A program made the position numbers and the translations under genes. A DNA stretch of 64,000 bases from CADEFX01 sp046154585 (GTDB taxonomy: Bacteria > Pseudomonadota > Alphaproteobacteria > Rhizobiales > Hyphomicrobiaceae), in assembly GCA_046154585.1 (NCBI GenBank), contig JBJXDX010000168.1:43974-107973 (forward strand), written 5' to 3'. This document shows positions 1 to 8,209 of the stretch, piece by piece. Within the stretch, counting starts at the first letter, position 1, and each line of letters begins with the position of its first letter. The notes beneath the pieces are model-generated. The model saw only the letters and a program-made list of their open reading frames with translations. It was not told the origin of the DNA and made no database searches.

Positions 1-66
1 ATGGGAACGGCAGGGCGGGAATACGACACCCCCGCATCGCTCCCGCGCCACGAGCCTCTCGGAGGA

Positions 67-1302
67 TTATTCCGCGGCCATGCGCGCCTGCGGTTCCTTG
101 GCGGCTCCCTCGGCAAACAAGGCGTCGATTTCTGCGGCGCTGAAACCGGCCTCGGTGAGAACCTCGCGTGTATGCTCGCCGAATAGTGGCGCCGGGGTCT
201 GGATCGCACCGGGCGTGCCGGAAAATTTCACTGGCAAGCCGATGGTTTGCACCTTGCCGGCCACGGGGTGGTCGACCGAGGGCACCATCTCGCGCGCCAC
301 GGTCTGCGGATGGGCGTGCATCTCGGCGATCGACAGTACGGGACCGCACGGAATGCCGAGCTTCTCCAAATCCGCCAGCCATTCCGCCGTCGTGCGCTTC
401 TTGAAATGGGGGCTGAGCGTCTCGATCAACAGCTCGAGGTTGTTCATGCGGTCGCGGCCGGTGCGGAAGCGCGAATCTTCCGCAAGCTCCGGCACCCCCA
501 GCAACGTGGTAAGCTGCGGGTACATTTTCTGGTTCGATGCGCCCACGTTGATCCAGCCGTCCTTGGTGGCGAAAGCCTGGTACGGCGCGTTAAGCGGATG
601 AGCCGAGCCCATGGGCCCCGGCGAGACACCGCTCGCAAAGCAGATGGCCGATTGCCAGTAGGTCAGCGTGATGCCGGCCTCGAACAGCGAGGTATCGACG
701 AACTGGCCCTCACCGGTTTTCAGCTTGTGGGCGTAGGCGGCGCATACGCCCATGGCACCGATGATGCCGGCGGTGATATCGCATGCCGGCGAACCCACCT
801 TCACCGGCTGGCGCCCAGGCGCTTCGCCTGTGATCGCCATGAGGCCCGACATGCCCTGCGCAATGAGATCATAGCCACCCTGTGTCGCGAACGGACCCGT
901 TCGCCCGAACCCGGAGATGGCGCAATAGATCAGGCCGGGATTGATCTTCTTCAATTCCTCGTATCCGAGCCCAAGCTTGTCCAGTGTATCGTGCCGGTAG
1001 TTCTCAATCAGCACGTCGGCCGTCTTGACGAGCCGCTTCAACGCCTCGCGCGCAGCCGGCTTTTTCAGATCCAGCACGACCCCGCGCTTGTTGCGGTTCA
1101 TCATCATGAAGGCGGCCGGCTCGCCCTTGATGTCGGGTGGCAGCATGCGGCGAGTGTCGTCACCCCCATCGGCCTTCTCGATCTTGACCACATCGGCGCC
1201 CATATCCGCGAGCATGCGGGCGCAGGTCGGTCCGGCCATGACATGGGCCAGGTCCAGCACGCGCATCCCGACAAGGGGGCCTTTGCGGTCGGTCTTCGTC
1301 AT
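67..1302 (-). CDS. CaiB/BaiF (class III) CoA-transferase
   Basis: A 411-residue protein of the family III CoA-transferases, which move CoA between carboxylic acids by way of an enzyme-aspartyl-CoA intermediate. The N-terminal block (GMRVLDLAHVMAGP, residues 12-25) and the VKIEK stretch are typical. Asp175 in SPACDITAG matches the catalytic aspartate of formyl-CoA transferase. Length is normal for the family. The gene heads a minus-strand series of acyl-CoA genes, so a role in acyl-CoA turnover is likely, but the substrate cannot be read from sequence. The start ATG at 1302 is preceded by a purine-rich site (GAGAG). Confidence 0.9.
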   Translation of the reverse strand: MTKTDRKGPLVGMRVLDLAHVMAGPTCARMLADMGADVVKIEKADGGDDTRRMLPPDIKGEPAAFMMMNRNKRGVVLDLKKPAAREALKRLVKTADVLIENYRHDTLDKLGLGYEELKKINPGLIYCAISGFGRTGPFATQGGYDLIAQGMSGLMAITGEAPGRQPVKVGSPACDITAGIIGAMGVCAAYAHKLKTGEGQFVDTSLFEAGITLTYWQSAICFASGVSPGPMGSAHPLNAPYQAFATKDGWINVGASNQKMYPQLTTLLGVPELAEDSRFRTGRDRMNNLELLIETLSPHFKKRTTAEWLADLEKLGIPCGPVLSIAEMHAHPQTVAREMVPSVDHPVAGKVQTIGLPVKFSGTPGAIQTPAPLFGEHTREVLTEAGFSAAEIDALFAEGAAKEPQARMAAE

Positions 1303-1367
1303 TGCTCTCTCCTTCGCCGTCCGAGGCGCTCGCGGGTTTCGGGTTGGATCGATGATCGGCGATCAGG

Positions 1368-1445
1368 CTAGTGTCCCGATTTCGAAGTTCGCCTGATCTG
1401 GATGCGAGGTCCGGGAGCGAACTTCGGAATCCAAAGGGACACTAG
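1368..1445. repeat. Imperfect palindrome 1 (78 bp) with CTAGTGTCCC ends
   Basis: The left arm begins CTAGTGTCCC at 1368 and the right arm ends GGGACACTAG at 1445, a perfect 10-bp match. The inner arms ATTTCGAAGTTCGC and GCGAACTTCGGAAT pair with one mismatch after a 4-base offset. The whole could fold into a long hairpin. It lies between the CoA-transferase and the 3-hydroxyisobutyryl-CoA hydrolase genes. Together with the palindrome at 1460-1534 it looks like a paired REP- or MITE-like element. Confidence 0.7.
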
Positions 1446-1459
1446 CATCATAGAGTTGC

Positions 1460-1534
1460 CAGTGTGATTCAGATCGAGAAATTCGCAACAGGATCTGCGG
1501 CAAATGCCGGCGAATTTCTCGACCATCACACTAG
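1460..1534. repeat. Imperfect palindrome 2 (75 bp), related to palindrome 1
   Basis: The left arm CCAGTGTGAT...TCGAGAAATTCGC (1460-1486) pairs with the right arm GCGAATTTCTCGA...ATCACACTAG (1510-1534). The arms share the CTAGTGT end and the inner TCGA(G)AA(A/G)TTCGC block with palindrome 1, which suggests two copies of one repeat family in tandem. The right arm overlaps the 3' end of the adjacent minus-strand gene and contains its stop codon. Confidence 0.65.
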
Positions 1535-2593
1535 TGGCTTCAAGCCCAGCTCCTCGCCGTCCGGCAGGGGAGCAAGCCAGTCGGCGACCGCCACATCGGC
1601 GCTTTCCTCGATGGTCGGAGGGCGCCATTTCGGCGTGCGATCCTTGTCCACTAGCAACGCCCGCACGCCCTCGATGAACTCGCCGCGCTCGAACAGGCGC
1701 GTGCACAGCCGGTACTCGACATTGAGTGCCTCCTCGAGGTTGCCGAGGTCGCGCGCATTGCGGATGGCGGCGAGCGTGAGCTTAAGGCTCAGCGGGGACT
1801 TTGCCGTAAGCTCGGCCAGTGTCTTGTTAGCCCATTCGTTACCGAGGCCGGCCAGGGCCGCGCGGATCTCCTCGACCGTCTCGAAGTCGAACGTGCCGGC
1901 GATCGCATCGGCACGCCGGGCAAGCTCGGAGGCCGGCGGCGGCTCGGCAAAGCGCGTTATGATGGCCTCGACGCCGCCGCCGTCAGAAGCCGTCAATGCA
2001 GCACCCAGCTCGCCGAGGCGAGCTGATGGCACAAACGTATTGGCAAATCCGGCAAAGATCGTCCCGGCTCCGCGCATGCGCTCTCCCGTGAGGCCGAGGT
2101 AAGCGCCGACCGCCCCTGGGGCGCGCGACAAAAGCCACGTTCCGCCAACGTCGGGGATGAGCCCGATGCTGGTCTCAGGCATCGCCAGCTGGCTTCGTTC
2201 CGTGACAATGCGGTGCCGGCCATGCGCCGACAGCCCAATGCCGCCGCCCATGACGATGCCGTCCATGAACGACACATAGGGCTTGGGATAGCGGGAGATC
2301 AGTGCGTTGAGGCGGTATTCCTCAGCCCAGAAGGCACGCGCATCGTTGGAACCGTTGGCGCGGCTGTCGTAAAGCCAGCGCACGTCGCCGCCGGCGCACA
2401 GGCCGCGATCTCCCGCTCCGTCGAGCAGAACGAGTTCGACCTCTACGTCGTCCTTCCAGGCAAGAAGCGCCGGCCAGATCTCGCGGACCATGCCGAGCGT
2501 CAGGGCATTGAGAGCCTTCGGCCGGTTGAGAGTGATGCGGCCCGCGCGGCCTTCGCGGCGGATCAGGACTTCGGGAGCGGCTGCAGGTTCCAT
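1526..2593 (-). CDS. 3-hydroxyisobutyryl-CoA hydrolase (crotonase fold)
   Basis: A 355-residue crotonase-fold protein that fits 3-hydroxyisobutyryl-CoA hydrolase of valine degradation better than a 260-residue enoyl-CoA hydratase. CAGGD (66-70) and GGG (117-119) form the oxyanion-hole region. PETSIGLIPDVGG (from 139) supplies Glu140 and Asp148, corresponding to the HIBCH catalytic pair. The long C-terminal half with CTRLFERGEF is typical of this hydrolase. It lies just downstream of the acyl-CoA dehydrogenase on the same strand (84-bp gap), matching consecutive valine-pathway steps. The last codons and the TGA lie inside the palindromic repeat at 1460-1534, so the native C-terminus may have been altered. 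Confidence 0.88.
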   Translation of the reverse strand: MEPAAAPEVLIRREGRAGRITLNRPKALNALTLGMVREIWPALLAWKDDVEVELVLLDGAGDRGLCAGGDVRWLYDSRANGSNDARAFWAEEYRLNALISRYPKPYVSFMDGIVMGGGIGLSAHGRHRIVTERSQLAMPETSIGLIPDVGGTWLLSRAPGAVGAYLGLTGERMRGAGTIFAGFANTFVPSARLGELGAALTASDGGGVEAIITRFAEPPPASELARRADAIAGTFDFETVEEIRAALAGLGNEWANKTLAELTAKSPLSLKLTLAAIRNARDLGNLEEALNVEYRLCTRLFERGEFIEGVRALLVDKDRTPKWRPPTIEESADVAVADWLAPLPDGEELGLKPLV

Positions 2594-2677
2594 CGCTTAC
2601 TCGGCACCAGATGTCAGGATGTGCCCGAAGACTTACCGCCTCAGGCCGGTCCCGCCAAGTCTGCCGGGCAAGGTTTG

Positions 2678-3829
2678 TCAGCCATTGTTTCCGCTCAACA
2701 CCTTGCGGGAGATGACCACGCGCATGATCTCGTTGGTGCCTTCCAGGATCTGGTGCACGCGCAGGTCGCGCACGAGCTTTTCCAGCCCGTAATCCTTGAG
2801 GTAGCCGTAGCCCCCGTGGATCTGCAGGGCCTGGTTGCAGATGTCGAAGCCGAGATCGGTGGCATAACGCTTACCCATGGCCGAATAGAGGGAGGCCTGA
2901 GGATCGGCACGGTCGAGCGCATCGGCAGCGCGATAAATCATCAGACGAGCCGCTTCGAGGTCCGTTGCCATGTCGGCGATCTTGAACTGTAGTGTCTGAA
3001 AATCGGCGAGGGCCTTGCCGAAGGCCTTGCGCTCGAACATGTAGAAGCGCGCCTTGTCCACGGCCGACCATGCGGCGCCCAGCGAGCATGCGCCGATGTT
3101 CACGCGGCCGCCGTCGAGACCGCTCATGGCGAACTTGAACCCCTGGCCCTCGATGCCACCGACAAGATTGGCCGCCGGCACGCGGCAGTTCTCCATAATG
3201 ACCTGGCGCGTGGGCTGGGCGTTCCAGCCCATCTTCTTTTCCAGGGCGCCGAACGTGAGCCCCGGCGTATCTTTCATGACGATGAACGCCGAGACGCCGC
3301 CCGCACCTTCTCCGCCCGTCCGGGCGAAGATGAAATAGAAATCCGCGGCACCCGCACCGGAAATGAACTGCTTCGTTCCGTCGAGGATGTAGTGATTCCC
3401 GTCCTTGCGCGCTGAAGCTTTGAGCGCTGCCGCATCCGACCCCGCACCCGGCTCCGTCAGGCAATACGATGACAGCCATTCCATCGAGGCGAGCTTCGGC
3501 ATCCACGCCTTGACCTGCTCGGCGGTGCCGTACTTCGCCACCATCCACGCCACCATGTTGTGGATGGAGATGTAGGATGCAATTGCCGGGCAGCCGTAGG
3601 ACAAGGCCTCGAAAATCAGCGCGCCGTCGAGGCGCGAGAGTCCGGACCCGCCCTGCTCCGCCGGCACGTAGATCGTGGCCATGCCGAGCCCGGCAGTTTC
3701 GCGGATCACATCCACGGGAAAGTGTCCCGTCTCGTCCCACTCCGATGCGCCGGGCGCGATACGCTCCTTGGCGAAGTTGAGGGCCATGTCCTGGATGGCG
3801 GTCTGTTCTTCCGTGAGTGAGAAGTGCAT
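2678..3829 (-). CDS. Acyl-CoA dehydrogenase, isobutyryl-CoA dehydrogenase type
   Basis: A 383-residue FAD-dependent acyl-CoA dehydrogenase of usual length. It shows the family signature LTEPGAGSD near residue 127, the FAD-binding QIHGGYGY block, and ILEGTNEIMR at the C-terminus with Glu363 as the likely catalytic base. Overall pattern and the neighbouring 3-hydroxyisobutyryl-CoA hydrolase favour isobutyryl-CoA dehydrogenase (valine catabolism), but a broader short/branched-chain substrate is possible. It starts with ATG at 3829, shortly downstream of the nitronate monooxygenase gene (27-bp gap), so co-transcription of this minus-strand block is likely. Confidence 0.88.
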   Translation of the reverse strand: MHFSLTEEQTAIQDMALNFAKERIAPGASEWDETGHFPVDVIRETAGLGMATIYVPAEQGGSGLSRLDGALIFEALSYGCPAIASYISIHNMVAWMVAKYGTAEQVKAWMPKLASMEWLSSYCLTEPGAGSDAAALKASARKDGNHYILDGTKQFISGAGAADFYFIFARTGGEGAGGVSAFIVMKDTPGLTFGALEKKMGWNAQPTRQVIMENCRVPAANLVGGIEGQGFKFAMSGLDGGRVNIGACSLGAAWSAVDKARFYMFERKAFGKALADFQTLQFKIADMATDLEAARLMIYRAADALDRADPQASLYSAMGKRYATDLGFDICNQALQIHGGYGYLKDYGLEKLVRDLRVHQILEGTNEIMRVVISRKVLSGNNG

Positions 3830-3856
3830 GGGTGTCCCTGCGGTTTTTGCCGTCCT

Positions 3857-4840
3857 CTATGCGCGTCCGATGTAGCGCCCCGCGCCGGCAAGCAGCGCCT
3901 CGGCCTCGCTTACCATGTGCTCCAGGATTACAGCGGCTGGCTCGATGGCATCGATAAGTCCCACGGCCTCTCCAACGATCGTGGCGACGACATTGGTGTC
4001 CGCAGTCTTGGACGCTGTGCGATAGCGTTCGATCTGCTCCGCCTTCGCACCTTTCAATTCCGCTTCACGCCCTAGCCACTCACCCACGAAGTTGTTCTTC
4101 AGGACGCGACCCGTGTAGCGGGTGGGCCAGTCTCGCTCACGCACGATGTCGAGCACACTTTGGCGAACCGTGTCGTCGCCGCCTGCCGCAAGCGCAACCG
4201 CATGGAGATTGGCGTGCACCAAGGCTTCACTCGAAGCCCAGAAACGCGTGCCGACCACGACGCCATCCGCACCCAGCATGAGCGCGGCCGCGAGACCTCT
4301 GCCATCGGCAATGCCACCGGCGGCGCACAGCAGGGTTTCCGGCGCACGCTTGGCAATGAGGTCAGCGATCTCGGGAACCAGCGTGAGCGTCGCCCGTGTG
4401 CCGCCGTGACCGCCGCCTTCCGTCCCTTGAGCGACAATGACGTCAGCGCCGCAGGCGATGGCCCGTTCCGCATCGGCCCGTGTCTGCAACTGGCAGAACA
4501 GCGGAATGCCGGCCGCCTTGATGCGCGTGGCGAACGGCTCCGGATCGTCGAACGACAAGAAGATTGCCTTCGGTTTGCGTGCAATGACCTGATCCAAGAT
4601 TTCGGGTTTGTTGCGTAAGGCCCAGGTGATGAAGCCGCAGCCGACGGCCTGGTTTCCCGCAGCTGCAAATTCGCGATCGAACCAAGCCTCGTCATCGCTG
4701 TAGCCGCCGCCCATCAGCCCGAGCCCGCCGGCTCGCGACACGGCAGCGGCGAGCCTGCCGCCGGCGATGACGTCCATGGGCGCCTGCACGACTGGATGCG
4801 CCAGGTTGAGTCGCTGCGTCAGGCGCGTTGTGATCGGCAT
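3857..4840 (-). CDS. Nitronate monooxygenase (2-nitropropane dioxygenase family)
   Basis: A 327-residue TIM-barrel FMN protein of the NMO/2-nitropropane dioxygenase family. Visible features are the N-terminal HPVVQAPM block, GTEGGGHGG in the phosphate-binding region, and AGGIADGRG followed by ADGVVVGTRF at about residues 170-196. Such enzymes oxidise alkyl nitronates such as propionate-3-nitronate. In acyl-CoA gene neighbourhoods the true substrate is often unknown. It sits between a GST gene and the acyl-CoA dehydrogenase gene with gaps of 10 and 16-27 bp, so it is probably part of the same transcription unit. Confidence 0.88.
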   Translation of the reverse strand: MPITTRLTQRLNLAHPVVQAPMDVIAGGRLAAAVSRAGGLGLMGGGYSDDEAWFDREFAAAGNQAVGCGFITWALRNKPEILDQVIARKPKAIFLSFDDPEPFATRIKAAGIPLFCQLQTRADAERAIACGADVIVAQGTEGGGHGGTRATLTLVPEIADLIAKRAPETLLCAAGGIADGRGLAAALMLGADGVVVGTRFWASSEALVHANLHAVALAAGGDDTVRQSVLDIVRERDWPTRYTGRVLKNNFVGEWLGREAELKGAKAEQIERYRTASKTADTNVVATIVGEAVGLIDAIEPAAVILEHMVSEAEALLAGAGRYIGRA

Positions 4841-4850
4841 GGTCCGGTCC

Positions 4851-5498
4851 TCAACCGAGAGGCTTGATGCGCCGGCCGGGCATCAGGTCATAGGGGGTTT
4901 TCCAGCCATCGAGCGCCATGATGCGTCGCCGCCACGCATCGATGCAAGGATAGGCCTTGGTGATATCGATGCCTGTTTCATTCAGCGGATAGAACACGTA
5001 GCCAGCCATTGAAAAGTCGGCGATGGTCGGTTCCGCACCGGCCACAAAGGGCTGCGCCGAGAGATGCTTGTCGACGATCGCATAGGCGGCTTCGGTGCGC
5101 GCCTTGAAGAAAGCTACGACTGCCGGATCGGTCCCCGGCGGCGCCACCGAAAACAGGAAGCGATGGGTGGCGAGATAGCTCGTGAATTTGTGGTTGTCGA
5201 AGAACATCCAGCGCAGCGCTTCGATGCGCTGATCGGGCGTCGACGGCGCAAACTTGCCCGTCGTTTCCGACAACCACGTCAGAATAGCACCCGACTGGGT
5301 GAGTTTTCGGCCATCGCTCTCCAGCACGGGTGCTTCGCCCATGGCATTGACCGACGCGCGCCATGTCACATCTCTGGTCTGGCCGTTGAAGAAGTCCACT
5401 TCCGCCGGCTCCCAGTCCAATCTCGCGCAGTTCAGATACAACGCGACTTTGTAGGCGTTGCCTGAAGCTCCGAAGCAGTGAAGCCTGTATTTGGCCAC
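4851..5498 (-). CDS. Glutathione S-transferase family protein
   Basis: A 215-residue GST: thioredoxin-fold N-terminal domain (YRLHCFGASGNAYKVALYL, then MGEAPVLESDGRKLTQSGAIL with the cis-Pro and Ser/Gln positions) and an all-alpha C-terminal domain containing ADFSMAGYVFY. The reading frame extends upstream to 5567, but the GTG at 5498 is preceded by GGAGG at 6-base spacing and starts right at the fold, so it is preferred. No SSCxWRVR-type maleylacetoacetate isomerase motif is present, so it is not an obvious MaiA. It is the first gene of the minus-strand acyl-CoA block. Confidence 0.88.
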   Translation of the reverse strand: MAKYRLHCFGASGNAYKVALYLNCARLDWEPAEVDFFNGQTRDVTWRASVNAMGEAPVLESDGRKLTQSGAILTWLSETTGKFAPSTPDQRIEALRWMFFDNHKFTSYLATHRFLFSVAPPGTDPAVVAFFKARTEAAYAIVDKHLSAQPFVAGAEPTIADFSMAGYVFYPLNETGIDITKAYPCIDAWRRRIMALDGWKTPYDLMPGRRIKPLG

Positions 5499-5576
5499 GG
5501 TGTGCCTCCGGTCACATTGGGGTGGCGCACTTAAGGCGTAACGCACGAACGGCGTCAACTGAAGCACGGTGGTGTC

Positions 5577-6014
5577 ATGGACATTCGTACGGCGATCATT
5601 GGTACGGTCGCGCTGGGAATCGGAGCTGGGGTGGCGACATTGGCGCTGAGTCCACTCGCGGTGACGCCAAGCCGCGCATGCAATCCGCCATCGCAGATCA
5701 TGTCACGGCTGGAATTGCTGTTCGGAATGAAAAAGCAGGATGGAATTGACGTTGCCGAGGATGAATGGCGTGCGTTTCTCGACGCCGAGGTTACGCCCCG
5801 CTTTCCGGACGGACTGACCGTTCTCACCGGTTACGGCCAGTGGCGCGCTACCTCGGGTAGGGTGGTGAGCGAGACATCGCGCGTTCTGCTCATATGGCTG
5901 AAACCCAGCGTTGGAAACAATGATAAAATTGAAGCGATCCGGATGGCGTGGAAAAGTCAGTACAAGCAGGAAAGCGTGATGCGCGTAGATGATACATCTT
6001 GCGTGTCGTTCTAG
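5577..6014 (+). CDS. DUF3574 domain protein, exported
   Basis: A 145-residue protein with an N-terminal hydrophobic segment (residues 6-28) that looks like a signal peptide or membrane anchor, then a domain matching DUF3574: LLFGMKK, a DEWRAFLDAEVTPRFPDGLTV core and a GQWR block. No biochemical function is known for this family. It is divergent from the GST gene (78 bp apart) and is followed by the M20 dipeptidase gene on the same strand. The ATG at 5577 directly precedes the hydrophobic segment. Confidence 0.72.
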   Translation: MDIRTAIIGTVALGIGAGVATLALSPLAVTPSRACNPPSQIMSRLELLFGMKKQDGIDVAEDEWRAFLDAEVTPRFPDGLTVLTGYGQWRATSGRVVSETSRVLLIWLKPSVGNNDKIEAIRMAWKSQYKQESVMRVDDTSCVSF

Positions 6015-6086
6015 GTGGATCGTTCACCACTGGATGTTATGACGGCACGCGTGTATTCGGCGGTTCCGCGACGCAGGGGGAATTAC

Positions 6087-7481
6087 TTGACTGACGATGT
6101 CATAGGTCACCTCGAGCGAGAGCATGATGCGATCCTCGAACGGCTGAAAGCCGTTCTGCGGCTGCCGAGCGTGAGCACCGATCCAGCCTATGCCGATGGC
6201 ATGCGCGCCGCGCGCCAGCATTTCATGGACCGGCTCAAGGCGATTGGATTGGAGGACGTGCAACTGTTGGACGGCGGAGGACACCCGGCCATCTACGGCT
6301 CATGGGAGCATGCGCCGGGCGCACCGACCGTTATTATCTACGGCCACTATGACGTGCAGCCGCCCGAGCCACTCGACCTATGGAAAAGTCCGCCGTTTGA
6401 ACCCACGATACGAGATGGCCGATTGTACGCGCGCGGCGCTTCGGACGTGAAGGGCTCGACCACTATCGCGGTCGAGACGGTGGCTGCTTTCCTGGCCGTC
6501 AAGGGATGCTGCCCCGTGAATGTGAAGGTCTTCATCGAGGGTGAGGAGGAGATCGGCAGTCCCAGCCTGTCCCGGATCGTCGAGCGTCATCGCGATCTGC
6601 TGCGGGCTGACGCCTTGATTTCAGCCGACGGTGGTCGTGGCAGCACAGTGGTGCCGACGCTCAACACCGGGTCGCGCGGTATCGCATGGCTTGAGGTGAA
6701 CATACGCACCGCCGCCAAGGATATGCATTCTGGGAGGTACGGTGGTGCGCTTCGCAATGCTCTGCACGAGATGGCGGCCTTGATTGCGTCGCTGCATGAT
6801 TCGGAAGGTCGCATTGCCGTGCCGGAATATATGGCCGGCGTCCTGCCGCTGACAGATCGGCAGCGCGCTGATGCGGCCGCCCTCGCGATCGACGAAGATG
6901 CCTTCTATGCCGAGCTGGAAGGTGCTCCCAGGGGCGACAAGTGCTACTCCGTCGTTGAACGCTTGACACTGCTTCCCACCATCGACGTCAACGGTATGTG
7001 GGGCGGATATACCGGTCCCGGCGGCAAGACCGTGCTTCCGTGCACGGCAACAGCCAAGCTCACGATGCGGCTGGTGCCGGGCCAGAATCCGCAGCAGGCG
7101 GAGGATGCCATCCGCAGGCATCTGCGAGCGTGCTGTCCGCGAGGCGCAAAGCTGACGTTTTCCGCTCCTGGCGGGGGCTCTCCGGCCTCATCGCTCGAGG
7201 CTGGGCACCCGTTGCTGGTTGCCGCGGAGGCCGTCATCGAGCGCACGACCGGGCTGCGGCCGGTGCACACGCGTCTGGGTGGCAGCATCCCGATCATGGC
7301 CATCTTCAAGGAGATGTTGGGGCTGGATGCGCTTGTGTTCGGTTTTGCCAAGCCTGACGAGGACGTGCACGCGCCCAACGAGTTCTTTCACCTGTCATCA
7401 ATTCCGGAAGGGCTGAAATCCTGGACGTTGTTGCTGGCTGAGCTCGCGAAATTCAAGCCCGAACAGTTTCGCGCCGTTTGA
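6087..7481 (+). CDS. M20 family dipeptidase (metallopeptidase)
   Basis: A zinc-dependent M20 peptidase of about 464 residues, close to CNDP-type dipeptidases. GHYDVQPPEPL gives the metal-binding His87 with its Asp two residues later, and EGEEEIGSPS (about 151-160) gives the catalytic Glu and bridging region. HSGRYGGALRN belongs to the lid/dimerisation domain, and HAPNEFFHL holds the last metal ligand. The frame is open from 6015, but the TTG at 6087 has AGGGGG six bases upstream and begins at the conserved LTDDVIGHLE segment, so that start is chosen. It probably cleaves dipeptides or N-acylated amino acids in the cytoplasm. Confidence 0.88.
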   Translation: MTDDVIGHLEREHDAILERLKAVLRLPSVSTDPAYADGMRAARQHFMDRLKAIGLEDVQLLDGGGHPAIYGSWEHAPGAPTVIIYGHYDVQPPEPLDLWKSPPFEPTIRDGRLYARGASDVKGSTTIAVETVAAFLAVKGCCPVNVKVFIEGEEEIGSPSLSRIVERHRDLLRADALISADGGRGSTVVPTLNTGSRGIAWLEVNIRTAAKDMHSGRYGGALRNALHEMAALIASLHDSEGRIAVPEYMAGVLPLTDRQRADAAALAIDEDAFYAELEGAPRGDKCYSVVERLTLLPTIDVNGMWGGYTGPGGKTVLPCTATAKLTMRLVPGQNPQQAEDAIRRHLRACCPRGAKLTFSAPGGGSPASSLEAGHPLLVAAEAVIERTTGLRPVHTRLGGSIPIMAIFKEMLGLDALVFGFAKPDEDVHAPNEFFHLSSIPEGLKSWTLLLAELAKFKPEQFRAV

Positions 7482-7490
7482 CGCTGGGTG

Positions 7491-8051
7491 CTACGACGCG
7501 CCGAGTGCCATTTCGATCGCGTTGATCATGGTGTCGGAGAGCGGCGTCACCGACGAGCCGAAGCCGCCAATCAGCTTGCCGTCGCGGCCCACCAGATACT
7601 TGTGAAAATTCCAGCGTGGCGTCGACGTCAGGCCGAGTGTATCGCGCGCCCAGAGATAGAAGGGATGGGCTTGTCCGCCGGATACCACCTGCTTGGTCGT
7701 CATCGGGAAGTTCACCCCAAACGCACCCTGGCAGTAGCCGAGGATCTCGCTCTCGCTCTTGGGTTCTTGCGCGCCGAAGTCGTTGGACGGCACACCCACG
7801 ACGACAAGCCCACGCGCCTCATAGCGCTGCCACAACGCCTGCAATCCCTCGTATTGCGGCGTGAACCCGCAGAACGAGGCCACGTTGACAATGAGCAGCG
7901 CCTTGTTGCGCCATTGTGCCAGCGGCAACTTTCCGCCTTCGATGGCCTCGAACTCGAAGTCGTAAGCTGAGGTCGTCATCTGCGCCCATGCTCCGCTGTG
8001 GGTGACAAGCAGAAGGATCGCGACAAGCGGTGCAAGAAGCAATCGGCGCAT
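7491..8051 (-). CDS. Glutathione peroxidase, exported, cysteine type
   Basis: A 186-residue GPx-family peroxidase. Residues 1-24 form a clear signal peptide ending in AWAQ, which places the enzyme in the periplasm. The active-site motif NVASFCGFTPQY carries Cys61 in place of selenocysteine, with the conserved GVPSNDFGAQEP and PRWNFHKYLV blocks supplying the Gln and Trp of the catalytic set. Such Cys-GPx enzymes usually take electrons from thioredoxin-like partners and reduce peroxides. It is convergent with the dipeptidase gene (9-bp gap). Confidence 0.9.
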   Translation of the reverse strand: MRRLLLAPLVAILLLVTHSGAWAQMTTSAYDFEFEAIEGGKLPLAQWRNKALLIVNVASFCGFTPQYEGLQALWQRYEARGLVVVGVPSNDFGAQEPKSESEILGYCQGAFGVNFPMTTKQVVSGGQAHPFYLWARDTLGLTSTPRWNFHKYLVGRDGKLIGGFGSSVTPLSDTMINAIEMALGAS

Positions 8052-8209
8052 GATCGTCCTTCTCGATAAGGGCGGTAAACGGTATCGCCCACAACACTAT
8101 GCGCCCTGCGGGTTGCCCGACAGATGCTGAGGTCACACATTGGCGCGAATGGCCGACATTAGACGTATCGAGATGAGCACAGCCGTTCGGCTGCTCTCAT
8201 CAATCTCCC

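Noticed and set aside
247..1371. Long plus-strand frame of 374 codons opposite the CoA-transferase gene
   Set aside because: Antisense shadow of a clear family III CoA-transferase; no motif of its own. Long antisense frames are common in GC-rich DNA.
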